In this document: positions 36,790 through 45,264 of the stretch, in pieces | How positions within the stretch are numbered: position 1 is the first letter of the stretch | How the letters are laid out: every line of letters starts with the position of its first letter | Assembly (NCBI GenBank): GCA_011959205.1 | Contig: BLLV01000038.1 | Location: 1-56,330, forward strand | Origin: Bacteroidaceae bacterium | GTDB lineage: Bacteria; Bacteroidota; Bacteroidia; Bacteroidales; Bacteroidaceae | Length of the DNA stretch: 56,330 nucleotides | Reading direction: 5' to 3' | The notes under the pieces: model-generated | What the model saw: only the letters and a program-made list of their open reading frames with translations | What the model was told of the DNA's origin: nothing | Databases searched by the model: none | Translations under genes and position numbers: made by a program

Positions 36790-37410
36790 ATGATTAATAT
36801 AGAAAATATATCTATCAGTTTTGGCAACCTGACTCTTTTCAGAGGACTCGACCTGCAAGTTCATTACGGAGAAAGCGTATGTATTTGTGGTGGTTCCGGC
36901 AGTGGAAAATCTTCATTGCTGAAAGCTGTTTTGGGCTTTGTACCTTTAAGTGAAGGGACAATAAAGGTGGACGGCACACTGCTGGCACCTAGAACGGCGG
37001 ATCATATCCGAAAGAAAATAGCATGGATTCCCCAGGAGTTGGCTCTTCCTTCGGAATGGGTCAGTGAAATGGTGCGGATGCCTTTTGAACTGAAGGCAAA
37101 CCGTGAGGCGGGATTCAACAAAGAGCGGCTGATGGATTATTTCGTATCATTAGGATTGGAAGAGAAACTTTATGATAAACGGGTAAATGAAGTGTCGGGT
37201 GGTCAGCGTCAGCGTATCATGTTGGCAGTGACAGCCTTGCTTGACAAACCTTTACTGGTAGTGGACGAACCGACTTCGGCACTTGATCCGGAATCGTGCT
37301 TACGGGTGATTAACTTCTTTAAATCCTTGTGCAGTAAAGGAATGACTATCTTGTCTGTTTCGCATGACAAACAGTTTGCCGCCGGATGCGACAAGGTATT
37401 TACTTTATAA
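36790..37410 (+). CDS. ABC transporter ATP-binding protein (FetA/YbbL-like)
   Basis: A 206-residue ABC ATPase. Walker A is GGSGSGKSS (about residues 34-42), the signature is VSGGQRQR, and Walker B is LLVVDEPTSALDP. The ATG at 36790 is chosen because upstream in-frame starts run back through the proS terminator. It lies 8 bases before a UPF0014 permease, and this pairing is that of E. coli FetA-FetB, described as an iron exporter that protects against oxidative stress. Function here is by that homology. Confidence 0.92.
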   Translation: MINIENISISFGNLTLFRGLDLQVHYGESVCICGGSGSGKSSLLKAVLGFVPLSEGTIKVDGTLLAPRTADHIRKKIAWIPQELALPSEWVSEMVRMPFELKANREAGFNKERLMDYFVSLGLEEKLYDKRVNEVSGGQRQRIMLAVTALLDKPLLVVDEPTSALDPESCLRVINFFKSLCSKGMTILSVSHDKQFAAGCDKVFTL

Positions 37411-37418
37411 TCTGACTG

Positions 37419-38216
37419 ATGGGAACAATTGATATAGACTATGGCAGTTTGGGAATAGGATTGCTGCTGATGCTTATTCCGGTTTATTTTTTATGGCATT
37501 TCAAGACGGGCTTGCTTAAACCGGTTCTGATAGGCACGGTACGTATGATTATACAGTTGTTTTTGATTGGGGCTTATCTTCGTTTTCTGTTTGAATGGAA
37601 CAATCCGTTTATCAATTTTCTATGGGTGATCATCATGGTTGGGGTGGCTGCTGAAACGGCTTTGACGCGTACGCGGTTAAAACGTGGAATTTTGATGATT
37701 CCAATCTCTATCGCTTTTTTTGTAACAGTGGTGCTCGTCGGACTTTATTTTCTTGGTTTTGTATTAAAGTTGGATAACATCTTCAGTGCCCAGTATTTTA
37801 TTCCGGTTTTTGGTATAATCATGGGGAATATGTTGGGAGTGAATGTGATAGGATTAAATACTTACTATGCCGGATTGCGTAGGGAACAGCAACTTTATTA
37901 TTTTCTGTTGGGGAATGGCGCTACCCGTAATGAGGCGATAGCTCCATTTGTGCGTCAGGCTCTTATTAAAGCGTTCAGCCCGGGCATTGCCAATATGGCA
38001 GTAACAGGGCTTGTTGCATTGCCGGGAACTATGATTGGGCAGATATTGGGAGGAAGTTCGCCACATGTGGCTATCAAATATCAGATTATGATTGTAGTTA
38101 TCACTGTGGTGGCATCCATGCTTTCACTAATGATGACCATTTTTCTGGCCTCACGGAAATCATTCGACAGTTATGGCCGGTTGTTACGGGTTCATAAGGA
38201 TACCAAACGGAAGTAG
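37419..38216 (+). CDS. ABC transporter permease, UPF0014 (FetB/YbbM-like)
   Basis: A 265-residue inner-membrane protein with about seven membrane segments. The conserved UPF0014 stretch is GNGATRNEAIAPFVRQALIKA followed by AVTGLVALPGTMIGQILGG (residues about 167-213). It follows the ATPase gene by 8 bases. Together they match the FetAB iron export pair of E. coli, but the metal has not been shown for Bacteroidetes as far as I can say from sequence. Confidence 0.92.
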   Translation: MGTIDIDYGSLGIGLLLMLIPVYFLWHFKTGLLKPVLIGTVRMIIQLFLIGAYLRFLFEWNNPFINFLWVIIMVGVAAETALTRTRLKRGILMIPISIAFFVTVVLVGLYFLGFVLKLDNIFSAQYFIPVFGIIMGNMLGVNVIGLNTYYAGLRREQQLYYFLLGNGATRNEAIAPFVRQALIKAFSPGIANMAVTGLVALPGTMIGQILGGSSPHVAIKYQIMIVVITVVASMLSLMMTIFLASRKSFDSYGRLLRVHKDTKRK

Positions 38217-38274
38217 GGGCCTTATTCTTGCTTTGTATACATTTTATATATTTCTTTCAATAAAATAGAAAAAC

Positions 38275-38553
38275 ATGAATGAGCAAATTTGGAAATATAT
38301 AGCAGAATTATCAACTCCCGGTTTCTTTGTCACTGCGGATATAATGTATGAAGGAGAGGAATTTCCCGTAGATATTAAAGCATTTATCATTGATAAACTA
38401 GCTCTGATAGAAACAGGAATATCAGCCCGCAAATTTACGTTTCATTCGGGCGGATGGCGTATTCATCTTACTTTTTTCCCGACAGACCGTGTTGTTGACG
38501 AGCGTTATGCTTTGAAAAATAAAATGATAAAGTGGGGAAAGTATAAAAAATAG
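38275..38553 (+). CDS. Small hypothetical protein
   Basis: A 92-residue protein I do not recognise. It has no signal peptide, no membrane segment and no cysteine. It is moderately basic at the C-terminus (KMIKWGKYKK) and rich in aromatic residues. Codon use looks like its neighbours. It stands between the ABC pair and the Nif3-like gene, 58 bases after the former, and may be the last gene of the ABC unit. Confidence 0.6.
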   Translation: MNEQIWKYIAELSTPGFFVTADIMYEGEEFPVDIKAFIIDKLALIETGISARKFTFHSGGWRIHLTFFPTDRVVDERYALKNKMIKWGKYKK

Positions 38554-38585
38554 CTTGGTTGCTTTTTAAATTCAAATGGATTGAT

Positions 38586-38593
38586 TATCTTTG
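38586..38593 (+). promoter_or_regulatory. -7 box of the Nif3-like gene
   Basis: TATCTTTG is an exact TAnnTTTG match, 21 bases before the ATG at 38615. It argues for that ATG and against the in-frame ATG at 38591, which overlaps the box. Confidence 0.55.
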
Positions 38594-38614
38594 CAATCAA
38601 ATTTTCGCGAACGA

Positions 38615-39709
38615 ATGAAAATTAAGGAAATAGTAAGTGCCCTTGAAAGGTTCGCGCCTCTGCCTTTGCAAGACGGATTTGATAATGCCGGATTGCAAGT
38701 TGGACTGACAGAAGCGGAAGCAACAGGGGCTTTGTTGTGTCTGGACGTTACTGAAGCTGTTGTGGATGAAGCTGTCATGTTGGGATACAACCTGATTATA
38801 TCGCATCATCCACTTATATTTAAAGGTTATAAATCTATTATTGGTCGGGATTACATTGAACGGTGTGTGTTGAAAGCCATTAAAAATGATATTGTCATTT
38901 ATTCGGCACATACCAATCTGGATAATGCTCCCGGAGGTGTCAATTATAAAATAGCTGAAAAGATAGGCCTCAAGAATGTACGCATATTAGACCCGAAAGA
39001 AGAATATTTATTGAAGTTTGTAACTTTTGTGCCGGATGCACAGGCTGACAGAGTAAGAAAAGCTTTATTTGAAGCCGGTTGTGGTTGCATAGGTAATTAT
39101 GATTCATGCAGCTATAATTTGGAAGGTGAGGGGACTTTCCGTGCGCAGAGAGGAACCAGTCCGTTCTGTGGAGAAATAGGCGAATTGCATAAGGAATCCG
39201 AGGTGCGTATAGAAACGATTCTTCCGGCTTTTAAAAAGGCTGCGGTGATAAAAGCATTATTGGCAACACATCCTTATGAAGAACCGGCTTTTGATTTTTA
39301 TCCGTTGAAAAATACCTGGACACAAGTAGGTTCGGGAGTGGTCGGAGAATTGGAAGAGCCTGAAGCCGAACTGGATTTCTTGAAACGCATCAAGAAAACG
39401 TTCGAAGTGGGCTGTCTGCGACATACTCGTTTATCCGGTCGTCTGATACAGAAAGTAGCGTTGTGTGGCGGAGCTGGAGCATTTTTATTGCCTAAAGCGG
39501 TAAGTGCCGATGCTGATGTATTTATCACAGGTGAAGTGAAATATCATGATTATTTCAATTATGAGAATGATATCCTGGTAGCTGAAATGGGGCATTATGA
39601 GAGTGAACAGTATACAAAAGAAATATTTTATTCAATCATACAGGAGATGTTTCCGGAGCTGGAAGTCCAGATAACCCGGGTAAATACAAATCCTATTAAA
39701 TATTTGTAA
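38615..39709 (+). CDS. Nif3-like dinuclear metal center hexameric protein
   Basis: A 364-residue protein of the Nif3/YqfO (GTP cyclohydrolase I type 2-like) family. Metal ligands are visible in ISHHPLIFKG (about residues 58-67), SAHTNLDNAPGG and, near the end, GHYESEQY (about 327-334). The middle has the CutA1-like insertion domain of the long YqfO type (about residues 125-240). The protein forms hexameric rings with two metals per subunit; its cellular reaction is not settled. The zinc-ribbon gene starts 8 bases after it. Confidence 0.92.
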   Translation: MKIKEIVSALERFAPLPLQDGFDNAGLQVGLTEAEATGALLCLDVTEAVVDEAVMLGYNLIISHHPLIFKGYKSIIGRDYIERCVLKAIKNDIVIYSAHTNLDNAPGGVNYKIAEKIGLKNVRILDPKEEYLLKFVTFVPDAQADRVRKALFEAGCGCIGNYDSCSYNLEGEGTFRAQRGTSPFCGEIGELHKESEVRIETILPAFKKAAVIKALLATHPYEEPAFDFYPLKNTWTQVGSGVVGELEEPEAELDFLKRIKKTFEVGCLRHTRLSGRLIQKVALCGGAGAFLLPKAVSADADVFITGEVKYHDYFNYENDILVAEMGHYESEQYTKEIFYSIIQEMFPELEVQITRVNTNPIKYL

Positions 39710-39717
39710 GAAAAACT

Positions 39718-40509
39718 ATGGCTAGAGAAGCAAAGAAAGACCCGAGCGAATTAACAGTGGAAGAAAAGCTGAAGGCTTTGTACCAGTTGCAAACCATGTT
39801 GTCTGAAATCGATAAAATTAAGACTCTGAGAGGGGAACTTCCTCTTGAAGTTCAAGACCTTGAAGATGAGGTTGCCGGTTTGAGCACTCGTATCGAGAAA
39901 ATTAAAGCTGATATCGAGGAATTGAAATCAAACATTGCAACTAAGAAAATTGAAATCGAGACAGCTAAGACTTCTGTTGAAAAATATAAAGCTCAGCAGG
40001 ATAATGTGCGTAATAATCGTGAATATGATGTGTTGACAAAGGAGATTGAATTCCAGTCATTGGAAATCGAACTTTGCGAGAAACGCATAAAGGAATATAT
40101 TGCAGCAGAAAAAGCAAAGAGCGAGGAGATAGAGCACAGTAATCAAGACTTGGATGAAAGAAAGAAGGACTTGGAAGCGAAGAAATCCGAATTGGAAGAA
40201 ATTGTTTCTGAAACCAAGCAGGAAGAAGAAAAGCTGAGAGAAAAAGCAAAAGTATTGGAGACAACAATCGAACCGCGTCTGTTGCAGGCATTTAAACGTA
40301 TCCGTAAGAATTCTCGAAATGGATTGGGAATTGTATATGTTCAGCGTGATGCATGTGGTGGTTGTTTTAACAAGATTCCGCCCCAGAAACAGCTTGATAT
40401 CCGTATGCGTAAGAAAATTATCGTATGTGAATATTGTGGTCGCATCATGATTGACCCTGAATTGGCGGGTGTGATTGCTGAACAGCATTTGGAAACTGTC
40501 AAGAGATAA
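39718..40509 (+). CDS. Coiled-coil zinc-ribbon protein (DUF164/zf-RING_7 family)
   Basis: A 263-residue protein with a long coiled coil (about residues 10-185, rich in E, K, L and I) followed by a zinc ribbon with two CxxC knuckles (CGGC and CEYC, about residues 211-242). It matches the C4-type zinc ribbon family often found next to Nif3-like genes, which is the case here. The role is unknown; nucleic acid binding through the ribbon is likely. Its 3' end has a strong hairpin shared with the convergent gene. Confidence 0.92.
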   Translation: MAREAKKDPSELTVEEKLKALYQLQTMLSEIDKIKTLRGELPLEVQDLEDEVAGLSTRIEKIKADIEELKSNIATKKIEIETAKTSVEKYKAQQDNVRNNREYDVLTKEIEFQSLEIELCEKRIKEYIAAEKAKSEEIEHSNQDLDERKKDLEAKKSELEEIVSETKQEEEKLREKAKVLETTIEPRLLQAFKRIRKNSRNGLGIVYVQRDACGGCFNKIPPQKQLDIRMRKKIIVCEYCGRIMIDPELAGVIAEQHLETVKR

Positions 40510-40558
40510 TATATCTCCTGAAGCAGTATCTTTTTCTTTGTGGAAAAAGAATTTTATC

Positions 40559-40606
40559 ACATTCTAAGCAAGATCTTGTAAGAAGATGTTGCTTAGAATG
40601 TTTTTA
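40559..40606. terminator. Convergent terminator
   Basis: Perfect 13-bp arms ACATTCTAAGCAA (40559-40571) and TTGCTTAGAATGT (40589-40601), loop of 17, followed by a T-run. It separates the zinc-ribbon gene from the minus-strand HsdR-N gene, whose stop is at 40610. Confidence 0.85.
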
Positions 40607-40609
40607 TAT

Positions 40610-41059
40610 CTACAGTTCTGAATAATGGGGAATCTCCGGTAGAAAAAGGTATGTTTTTGTATTGTAATCAATATGGCAGCAGTAATGGTTCAATCCGTTG
40701 CTGACAATCAGATAATCAACTTTCAGGACCATGTTATACCTGGTTATCTGATCAAATACTGTTTGCGTGATTTCTATATGTGGAGCTTTGTATTCCACAA
40801 TCAGTTTGGCACTTAGATCTTTGTTGTAGAGCACAGTATCACAACGTTTTTTTGTTCCGTTTAAGTCCAGTTGTATTTCGTTGGCCAGTAATCCCTTCGG
40901 ATATCCTTTATAATCCGTCAGATAATGAACAAAATGTTGTCTTACCCATTCTTCCGGAGTAAGGGCGACATATCTCTTGCGAAGCATATCGAAAATAACA
41001 TTTTTTCCATTTCGCTCCGTGATTTTAATTTCGTAGGATGGTAAGTTTAATGATAACAT
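40610..41059 (-). CDS. Stand-alone type I restriction HsdR N-terminal-like protein (HSDR_N_2)
   Basis: A 149-residue protein that resembles the nuclease domain at the N-terminus of type I restriction HsdR subunits (HSDR_N_2). PD-(D/E)xK residues are visible: the Asp in RCDTVLY (about residue 74) and the ExK in IVEYKAP (about 88-91), followed by the QITRYN motif typical of HsdR-type nucleases. There is no helicase, HsdM or HsdS gene here, so it is not a restriction system by itself. Such lone genes are common in Bacteroidetes; the role is unknown. It is divergent from amn. Confidence 0.85.
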   Translation of the reverse strand: MLSLNLPSYEIKITERNGKNVIFDMLRKRYVALTPEEWVRQHFVHYLTDYKGYPKGLLANEIQLDLNGTKKRCDTVLYNKDLSAKLIVEYKAPHIEITQTVFDQITRYNMVLKVDYLIVSNGLNHYCCHIDYNTKTYLFLPEIPHYSEL

Positions 41060-41116
41060 TTAGTAAATTTGCATAAGTGTAACTCGGTAATAACCGATAC
41101 AAAAATACAAAAGATT

Positions 41117-41893
41117 ATGAAAACAAAAGAGGAAATTGTAGCAAACTGGCTTCCCCGCTACACAAAAAGAAGCTTGAATGATTTCGGAGAATATATCCTT
41201 CTGACCAATTTCAATAAATATGTGGAACTTTTTGCCGACAAATTCAATGTGCCGGTATTAGGACGTGATGCCAATATGACTTCGGCACATGCGGAAGGAA
41301 TCACTATTATTAATTTTGGCATGGGAAGTCCTAATGCTGCCATCATTATGGATTTGCTAGGGGCCATCCAGCCTAAAGCATGTTTGTTTTTAGGCAAATG
41401 TGGGGGCATAGATAGGAAAAATAAGTTGGGAGATCTGATTCTACCCATTGCAGCCATTCGTGGAGAAGGAACATCCAATGATTATTATCCGCCTGAGGTA
41501 CCTGCGTTACCTGCATTTATGTTGCAGCGTGCCGTTTCGTCGGCTATTCGCGACCATGCCCGCGATTATTGGACTGGAACGGTATATACTACCAACCGCC
41601 GTATATGGGAGCATGATGAAGAGTTTAAAAAGTATCTCCTTAAAACGCGTGCCATGTGTGTGGATATGGAAACGGCTACGCTGTTTACTACTGGTTTTTA
41701 CAATCATATTCCTACCGGGGCATTACTTTTGGTATCCGACCAGCCGATGATTCCTGAAGGGGTGAAGACGGAGAAAAGCGACAGTATTGTAACGCAGCAA
41801 TATGTAGAGGAACATGTGGAGATTGGTATTGCTTCATTACAGATGATTATTGAGGAAAAGAAAACGGTCAAGCACTTAAAATTTGACTGGTAA
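41117..41893 (+). CDS. amn: AMP nucleosidase
   Basis: Splits AMP to adenine and ribose 5-phosphate, balancing adenylate pools. The 258-residue protein has only the phosphorylase-fold catalytic domain, without the extra N-terminal domain of E. coli Amn, as is usual in Bacteroidetes. Visible motifs are NFGMGSPNAAIIMDLL, FLGKCGGID and the CVDMETATLF segment near the ribose site, then VSDQPMIPEGVKT. The ATG at 41117 begins MKTKEEIVANW; the frame is open upstream but without family sequence. holA follows 11 bases later. Confidence 0.93.
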   Translation: MKTKEEIVANWLPRYTKRSLNDFGEYILLTNFNKYVELFADKFNVPVLGRDANMTSAHAEGITIINFGMGSPNAAIIMDLLGAIQPKACLFLGKCGGIDRKNKLGDLILPIAAIRGEGTSNDYYPPEVPALPAFMLQRAVSSAIRDHARDYWTGTVYTTNRRIWEHDEEFKKYLLKTRAMCVDMETATLFTTGFYNHIPTGALLLVSDQPMIPEGVKTEKSDSIVTQQYVEEHVEIGIASLQMIIEEKKTVKHLKFDW

Positions 41894-41904
41894 TTTTACT
41901 GTGT

Positions 41905-42921
41905 ATGGCAAAAGAAACAACATACGAAGAGATAGCCCGTGAGCTGAAAAACCGTATCTATAAGCCTGTTTATTATCTAATGGGTGAAGAGTCTTATTAT
42001 ATAGACCGGATATCTGAGTATATAGCACAAACGGTGTTAAATGAAAATGAAAAAGAATTCAATCAGACTATTGTTTATGGGGCTGATACAGATATCGCGA
42101 CTGTTATCAATGCAGCCAAGCGTTATCCCATGATGTCCAAATATCAAGTTGTAATAGTAAAAGAGGCTCAAAATATAAAGAATATTGAAGAGCTTGTTTA
42201 TTATCTCCAAAAACCTTTGGATTCTACAATTCTGGTGTTATGCCATAAACATGGTACATTGGATAGAAGAAAAAAATTGGCAGCTGAAATAGAGAAAGTA
42301 GGTGTCCTTTTCGAATCGAAAAAGATTAAGGATGCCCAGCTTCCTGGGTTTATATCTTCTTACTTGAAACGTAGATCAGTAGAAATAGAACCTAAGGCTT
42401 CAGAAATGATGGCGGAATTTGTTGGAGCAGATTTAAGCCGTATGGCTGGAGAGTTGGAAAAATTAATTATCACACTTCCAAGAGGACAAAAGCGGATTAC
42501 TCCAGAACAGATAGAACGTAACATTGGCATAAGCAAGGATTATAATAATTTTGAGCTTAGGAATGCTTTGGTGGCAAAGGATGTTTTCAAGGCTAATCAG
42601 ATAGTAAAATATTTTGAGGAGAATCCCAAAACAAATCCTTTGCAGATGACCTTGTCTGTGTTATTTAATTTCTTCTCTAATTTAATGCTTGCATATTATG
42701 CTCCTGATAAGTCAGAGCAGGGTATAGCCAATCAGCTGGGGCTTAAATCATCATGGCAGTCTAAAGACTATATGGTTGCTATGAGGAAATATAGCGGAGT
42801 AAAGGTAATGCAAATTATTGGTGAGATTCGTTACTGTGATGCAAAATCAAAAGGAGTGGGTAATCCATCTTTGGGAGATGGAGATTTGCTGCGCGAACTT
42901 GTATATAAAATTCTTCATTAA
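41905..42921 (+). CDS. holA: DNA polymerase III subunit delta
   Basis: HolA is the clamp-loader subunit that opens the beta sliding clamp. The 338-residue protein has the delta layout: start YYLMGEESYYIDRISEYI, the ATPase-like domain without a P-loop, and the C-terminal helical collar domain with NPLQMTLSVLFNFFSNLML and GVKVMQIIGEIRYCDAKSKG. It follows amn by 11 bases and ends in a terminator, so amn-holA form one unit. Confidence 0.94.
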   Translation: MAKETTYEEIARELKNRIYKPVYYLMGEESYYIDRISEYIAQTVLNENEKEFNQTIVYGADTDIATVINAAKRYPMMSKYQVVIVKEAQNIKNIEELVYYLQKPLDSTILVLCHKHGTLDRRKKLAAEIEKVGVLFESKKIKDAQLPGFISSYLKRRSVEIEPKASEMMAEFVGADLSRMAGELEKLIITLPRGQKRITPEQIERNIGISKDYNNFELRNALVAKDVFKANQIVKYFEENPKTNPLQMTLSVLFNFFSNLMLAYYAPDKSEQGIANQLGLKSSWQSKDYMVAMRKYSGVKVMQIIGEIRYCDAKSKGVGNPSLGDGDLLRELVYKILH

Positions 42922-42948
42922 TTAACAGGGTCAAGTAAGATTCCGATG

Positions 42949-42988
42949 TCCCGATGCTTTTATTCTTGAAGCGTCGGGATTCTTTTTT
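42949..42988 (+). terminator. Terminator of amn-holA
   Basis: Arms TCCCGATGC (42949-42957) and GCGTCGGGA (42971-42979), one G:U pair, then TTCTTTTTT. Confidence 0.8.
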
Positions 42989-43871
42989 CTCTTTCTCTTG
43001 GAGGGAATCCTGTTGATGATCCAGTTGAGAATAATATTTTACATTTATACTTCTATTATTGCCTTATTTAATGTCTTGGTTGTGCTTTTATTCTCTGTTT
43101 TTCTAGATGAAAGGAGATGTATGATGAGAAAAGAGGCATTAACTTGCTTATTCCTAGATTGATAGGATGTTTTATGCCCTTCTAGAATCGTATATTTTAA
43201 TGTGGATGTCCGTTTGTACATGAATATGGCCGTATTGGGTCTTTTGGGAGTAAAATGAATAAGAAGAATGGAGTTCATTATCCATGAATTTCATAAGGTG
43301 AATGAGCCAAGAACTATGATGGGAGTTTTTATCTTCGCCAATGGAAAATACATGGATATTGGTGAAATAGAAAAACAAAATATTCATAGGATCAAGAGGA
43401 TTTCCATACAGATAAAATTCACTTTTGGAAATAATTATAGTTTATTTTTGTAATATTACATTTGTAAACTCGTTTAAAATAGGAGATTTTATAGAAACAT
43501 CAGGTTTATTTATGTGAATATTACAAATGAAAATAGGGTATTTGCTTGGTGTGAATATTACATATATAAATGTGTATGAATAATTATTTATGCCTTGTTT
43601 TATAGTGGTAATATATTAAAAACCAGTGTTTTTATTATTGTTGATAAAGTAGTTGATAACTTTTATACGTTTTGTTTGCTTATATAGTTGTGGCTATTTG
43701 TAAATATGAGGTTTGTGATATTTATATATTATAGATAACCAGTATTTTATATGGTTTTAATTAAAGTATTGATTATAGTATATTTAGGCGTGATTTACCT
43801 GTGTAAACCCTTCTGCGTTTCCAAATGGATACTTATAATTTTAACTTTGTAAAATACACATTTCTATATTG
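42989..43871. other. AT-rich gene-poor region upstream of the XRE regulator
   Basis: Nearly 900 bases with no convincing gene. Short frames exist on both strands (for example 43268-43453 plus and 43172-43387 minus) but lack codon bias, promoters and family features. GTGAATATTACA occurs twice (near 43514 and 43551), and TGTAAA is frequent in the right half. Several TAnnTTTG-like boxes occur, for example TACATTTG near 43457 and TAACTTTG near 43841. It may hold an untranslated RNA, binding sites or a degraded gene. Confidence 0.4.
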
Positions 43872-43935
43872 TAAATTTGCGTTTATGAATTATATTAATT
43901 ACTTTTGTATCTGTAAATTTTGCCTTATACTTTTG
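43872..43935 (+). promoter_or_regulatory. Three promoter-like boxes at 28-base intervals before the XRE gene
   Basis: TAAATTTG (43872-43879), TACTTTTG (43900-43907) and TACTTTTG (43928-43935) all match TAnnTTTG and start exactly 28 bases apart. The last ends three bases before the ATG at 43939, so a transcript from it would be leaderless or nearly so; one from the upstream boxes would have a normal leader. Confidence 0.45.
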
Positions 43936-43938
43936 TAA

Positions 43939-44391
43939 ATGAAGGAAAGAATCGCTCAAATAATCCAGAAAGAAGATATGACTGCAGCCCAATTTGCAGA
44001 GAAGATTGGAATTTCACCTTCCTCTCTTTCCCATATTCTTAGTGGCAGGAACAATCCTAGCCTGGAAGTCGTCATGAAAATCCACAAGGCGTGTGACTAT
44101 ATCAGTTTAGACTGGTTGCTCTATGGTGAAGGACAAATGGAAACAGATGTTGACTCGGACAATAACATCCACTATACGCCTTCTTTGTTTGACGAGGATT
44201 CATTATTTACGCTCGAACGTCCGGCTTCTCCGGAATATCGCAAGGAAAATGAGGTAAAAGCACCACTTTACCCCCCTAAAGAGATTGTGCGTGAGGAGAT
44301 TAAGTATGTAGAAATACCCGCCAAGAAAATTACTGAAATAAGAATATTCTTTGATAATGGGACATACGAAACGTTCAAGCCTGAAAATTAG
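43939..44391 (+). CDS. XRE-family helix-turn-helix transcriptional regulator
   Basis: A 150-residue protein with an N-terminal XRE/Cro-type helix-turn-helix (residues about 3-60: MTAAQFAEKIGISPSSLSHIL, then NNPSLEVVMKI). The middle is acidic and low-complexity, and the C-terminal 40 residues form a conserved-looking strand pattern (IKYVEIPAKKITEIRIFFDNGTYETF). It is likely a DNA-binding repressor, perhaps of its own gene. It faces the pyrK gene downstream but has about 90 bases between. The long AT-rich region before it may hold its operators. Confidence 0.9.
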   Translation: MKERIAQIIQKEDMTAAQFAEKIGISPSSLSHILSGRNNPSLEVVMKIHKACDYISLDWLLYGEGQMETDVDSDNNIHYTPSLFDEDSLFTLERPASPEYRKENEVKAPLYPPKEIVREEIKYVEIPAKKITEIRIFFDNGTYETFKPEN

Positions 44392-44430
44392 GGCGAGAAT
44401 CCGCTAAAATGCCGATTGGCAGAATAAGAT

Positions 44431-44475
44431 TTGGGTAAATTCGTGTATCTTTGCAGAGAAAACGAATTTACCCAA
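44431..44475. promoter_or_regulatory. 13-bp palindrome surrounding the pyrK -7 box
   Basis: TTGGGTAAATTCG (44431-44443) and CGAATTTACCCAA (44463-44475) are perfectly complementary, 19 bases apart. Between them is TATCTTTG (44446-44453), an exact TAnnTTTG box. The pyrK ATG follows at 44485. The arrangement suits an operator that blocks the promoter, or, if transcribed from farther upstream, a leader hairpin. Confidence 0.6.
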
Positions 44476-44484
44476 TTTTATTTC

Positions 44485-45264
44485 ATGAAAAAATATATTT
44501 TAGACCTTGTGGTTACACAGAACATTAAATTGCATGCCAATTATGTTCTGATAAAATTAACTCATGCCAACCCGCTGCCCGAGATGCTGCCGGGTCAGTT
44601 TGCTGAGATACGTATTGACGGTTCTAATACTACTTTTCTCCGCCGTCCTATTTCTATTAATTATGTGGATAAAGCAACCAATGAAGTTTGGTTCCTGGTG
44701 CAATTAGTCGGCGACGGCACTCGCAAACTGGCCACAGTGAAACAAGGAGATATTGTCAATCTGGTGATGCCTCTCGGCAATGGATTCACAATGCCCCAGG
44801 ACGCGACAAAGGTAAAGCCGCTACTTGTTGGCGGTGGTGTGGGTACCGCCCCGATGTTGATGCTCGGTGCTGAGTTGGTGAAAATGGGATGTGAGCCTGC
44901 TTTCCTGTTAGGCGCGCGTTCATCCAAAGACCTGTTGCAGCTGGAACACTTTGAGAGGTTAGGCAAGGTATATACAACGACAGAAGATGGAAGTATGGGC
45001 GAGAAAGGCTATGTGACACAGCATAGCATCCTGCATACAGACCGGTTTGACATGATATACACCTGCGGTCCAAAACCCATGATGGTTTCGGTAGCTAAAT
45101 ACGCCAAAGCTCATGGGATAGAATGTGAGGTTTCACTGGAGAATAGGATGGCTTGTGGTGTCGGTGCATGTTTATGCTGTGTGGAGAACACGGACGAAGG
45201 GCATTTGTGTGTTTGTAAAGAGGGTCCTGTATTTAATATAAAGAAACTATTATGGCAGATTTAA
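44485..45264 (+). CDS. pyrK: Dihydroorotate dehydrogenase B, electron transfer subunit
   Basis: PyrK carries FAD and a [2Fe-2S] cluster and passes electrons from dihydroorotate oxidation by PyrD to NAD+. The 259-residue protein has the FAD-binding motif RRPISINY, a Rossmann segment [13 protein letters not shown], and the C-terminal cysteine cluster CGVGACLCC with a fourth cysteine shortly after (LCVCKEG). I chose the ATG at 44485 because upstream in-frame ATG 44431 lies before the -7 box. It overlaps pyrD by 13 bases, which points to translational coupling. Confidence 0.95.
   Translation: MKKYILDLVVTQNIKLHANYVLIKLTHANPLPEMLPGQFAEIRIDGSNTTFLRRPISINYVDKATNEVWFLVQLVGDGTRKLATVKQGDIVNLVMPLGNGFTMPQDATKVKPLLVGGGVGTAPMLMLGAELVKMGCEPAFLLGARSSKDLLQLEHFERLGKVYTTTEDGSMGEKGYVTQHSILHTDRFDMIYTCGPKPMMVSVAKYAKAHGIECEVSLENRMACGVGACLCCVENTDEGHLCVCKEGPVFNIKKLLWQI

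Noticed and set aside
40610..41059. A type I restriction-modification locus
   Set aside because: Only a short HsdR-N-like domain is present; helicase, HsdM and HsdS are missing.
43172..43453. Short frames on both strands in the AT-rich gap
   Set aside because: No codon bias, no promoter or ribosome site, no family resemblance; chance frames are expected at this base composition.
44431..44484. Longer N-terminus for PyrK starting at 44431
   Set aside because: The extension would begin upstream of the -7 box at 44446 and encode the palindrome; family sequence begins at 44485.
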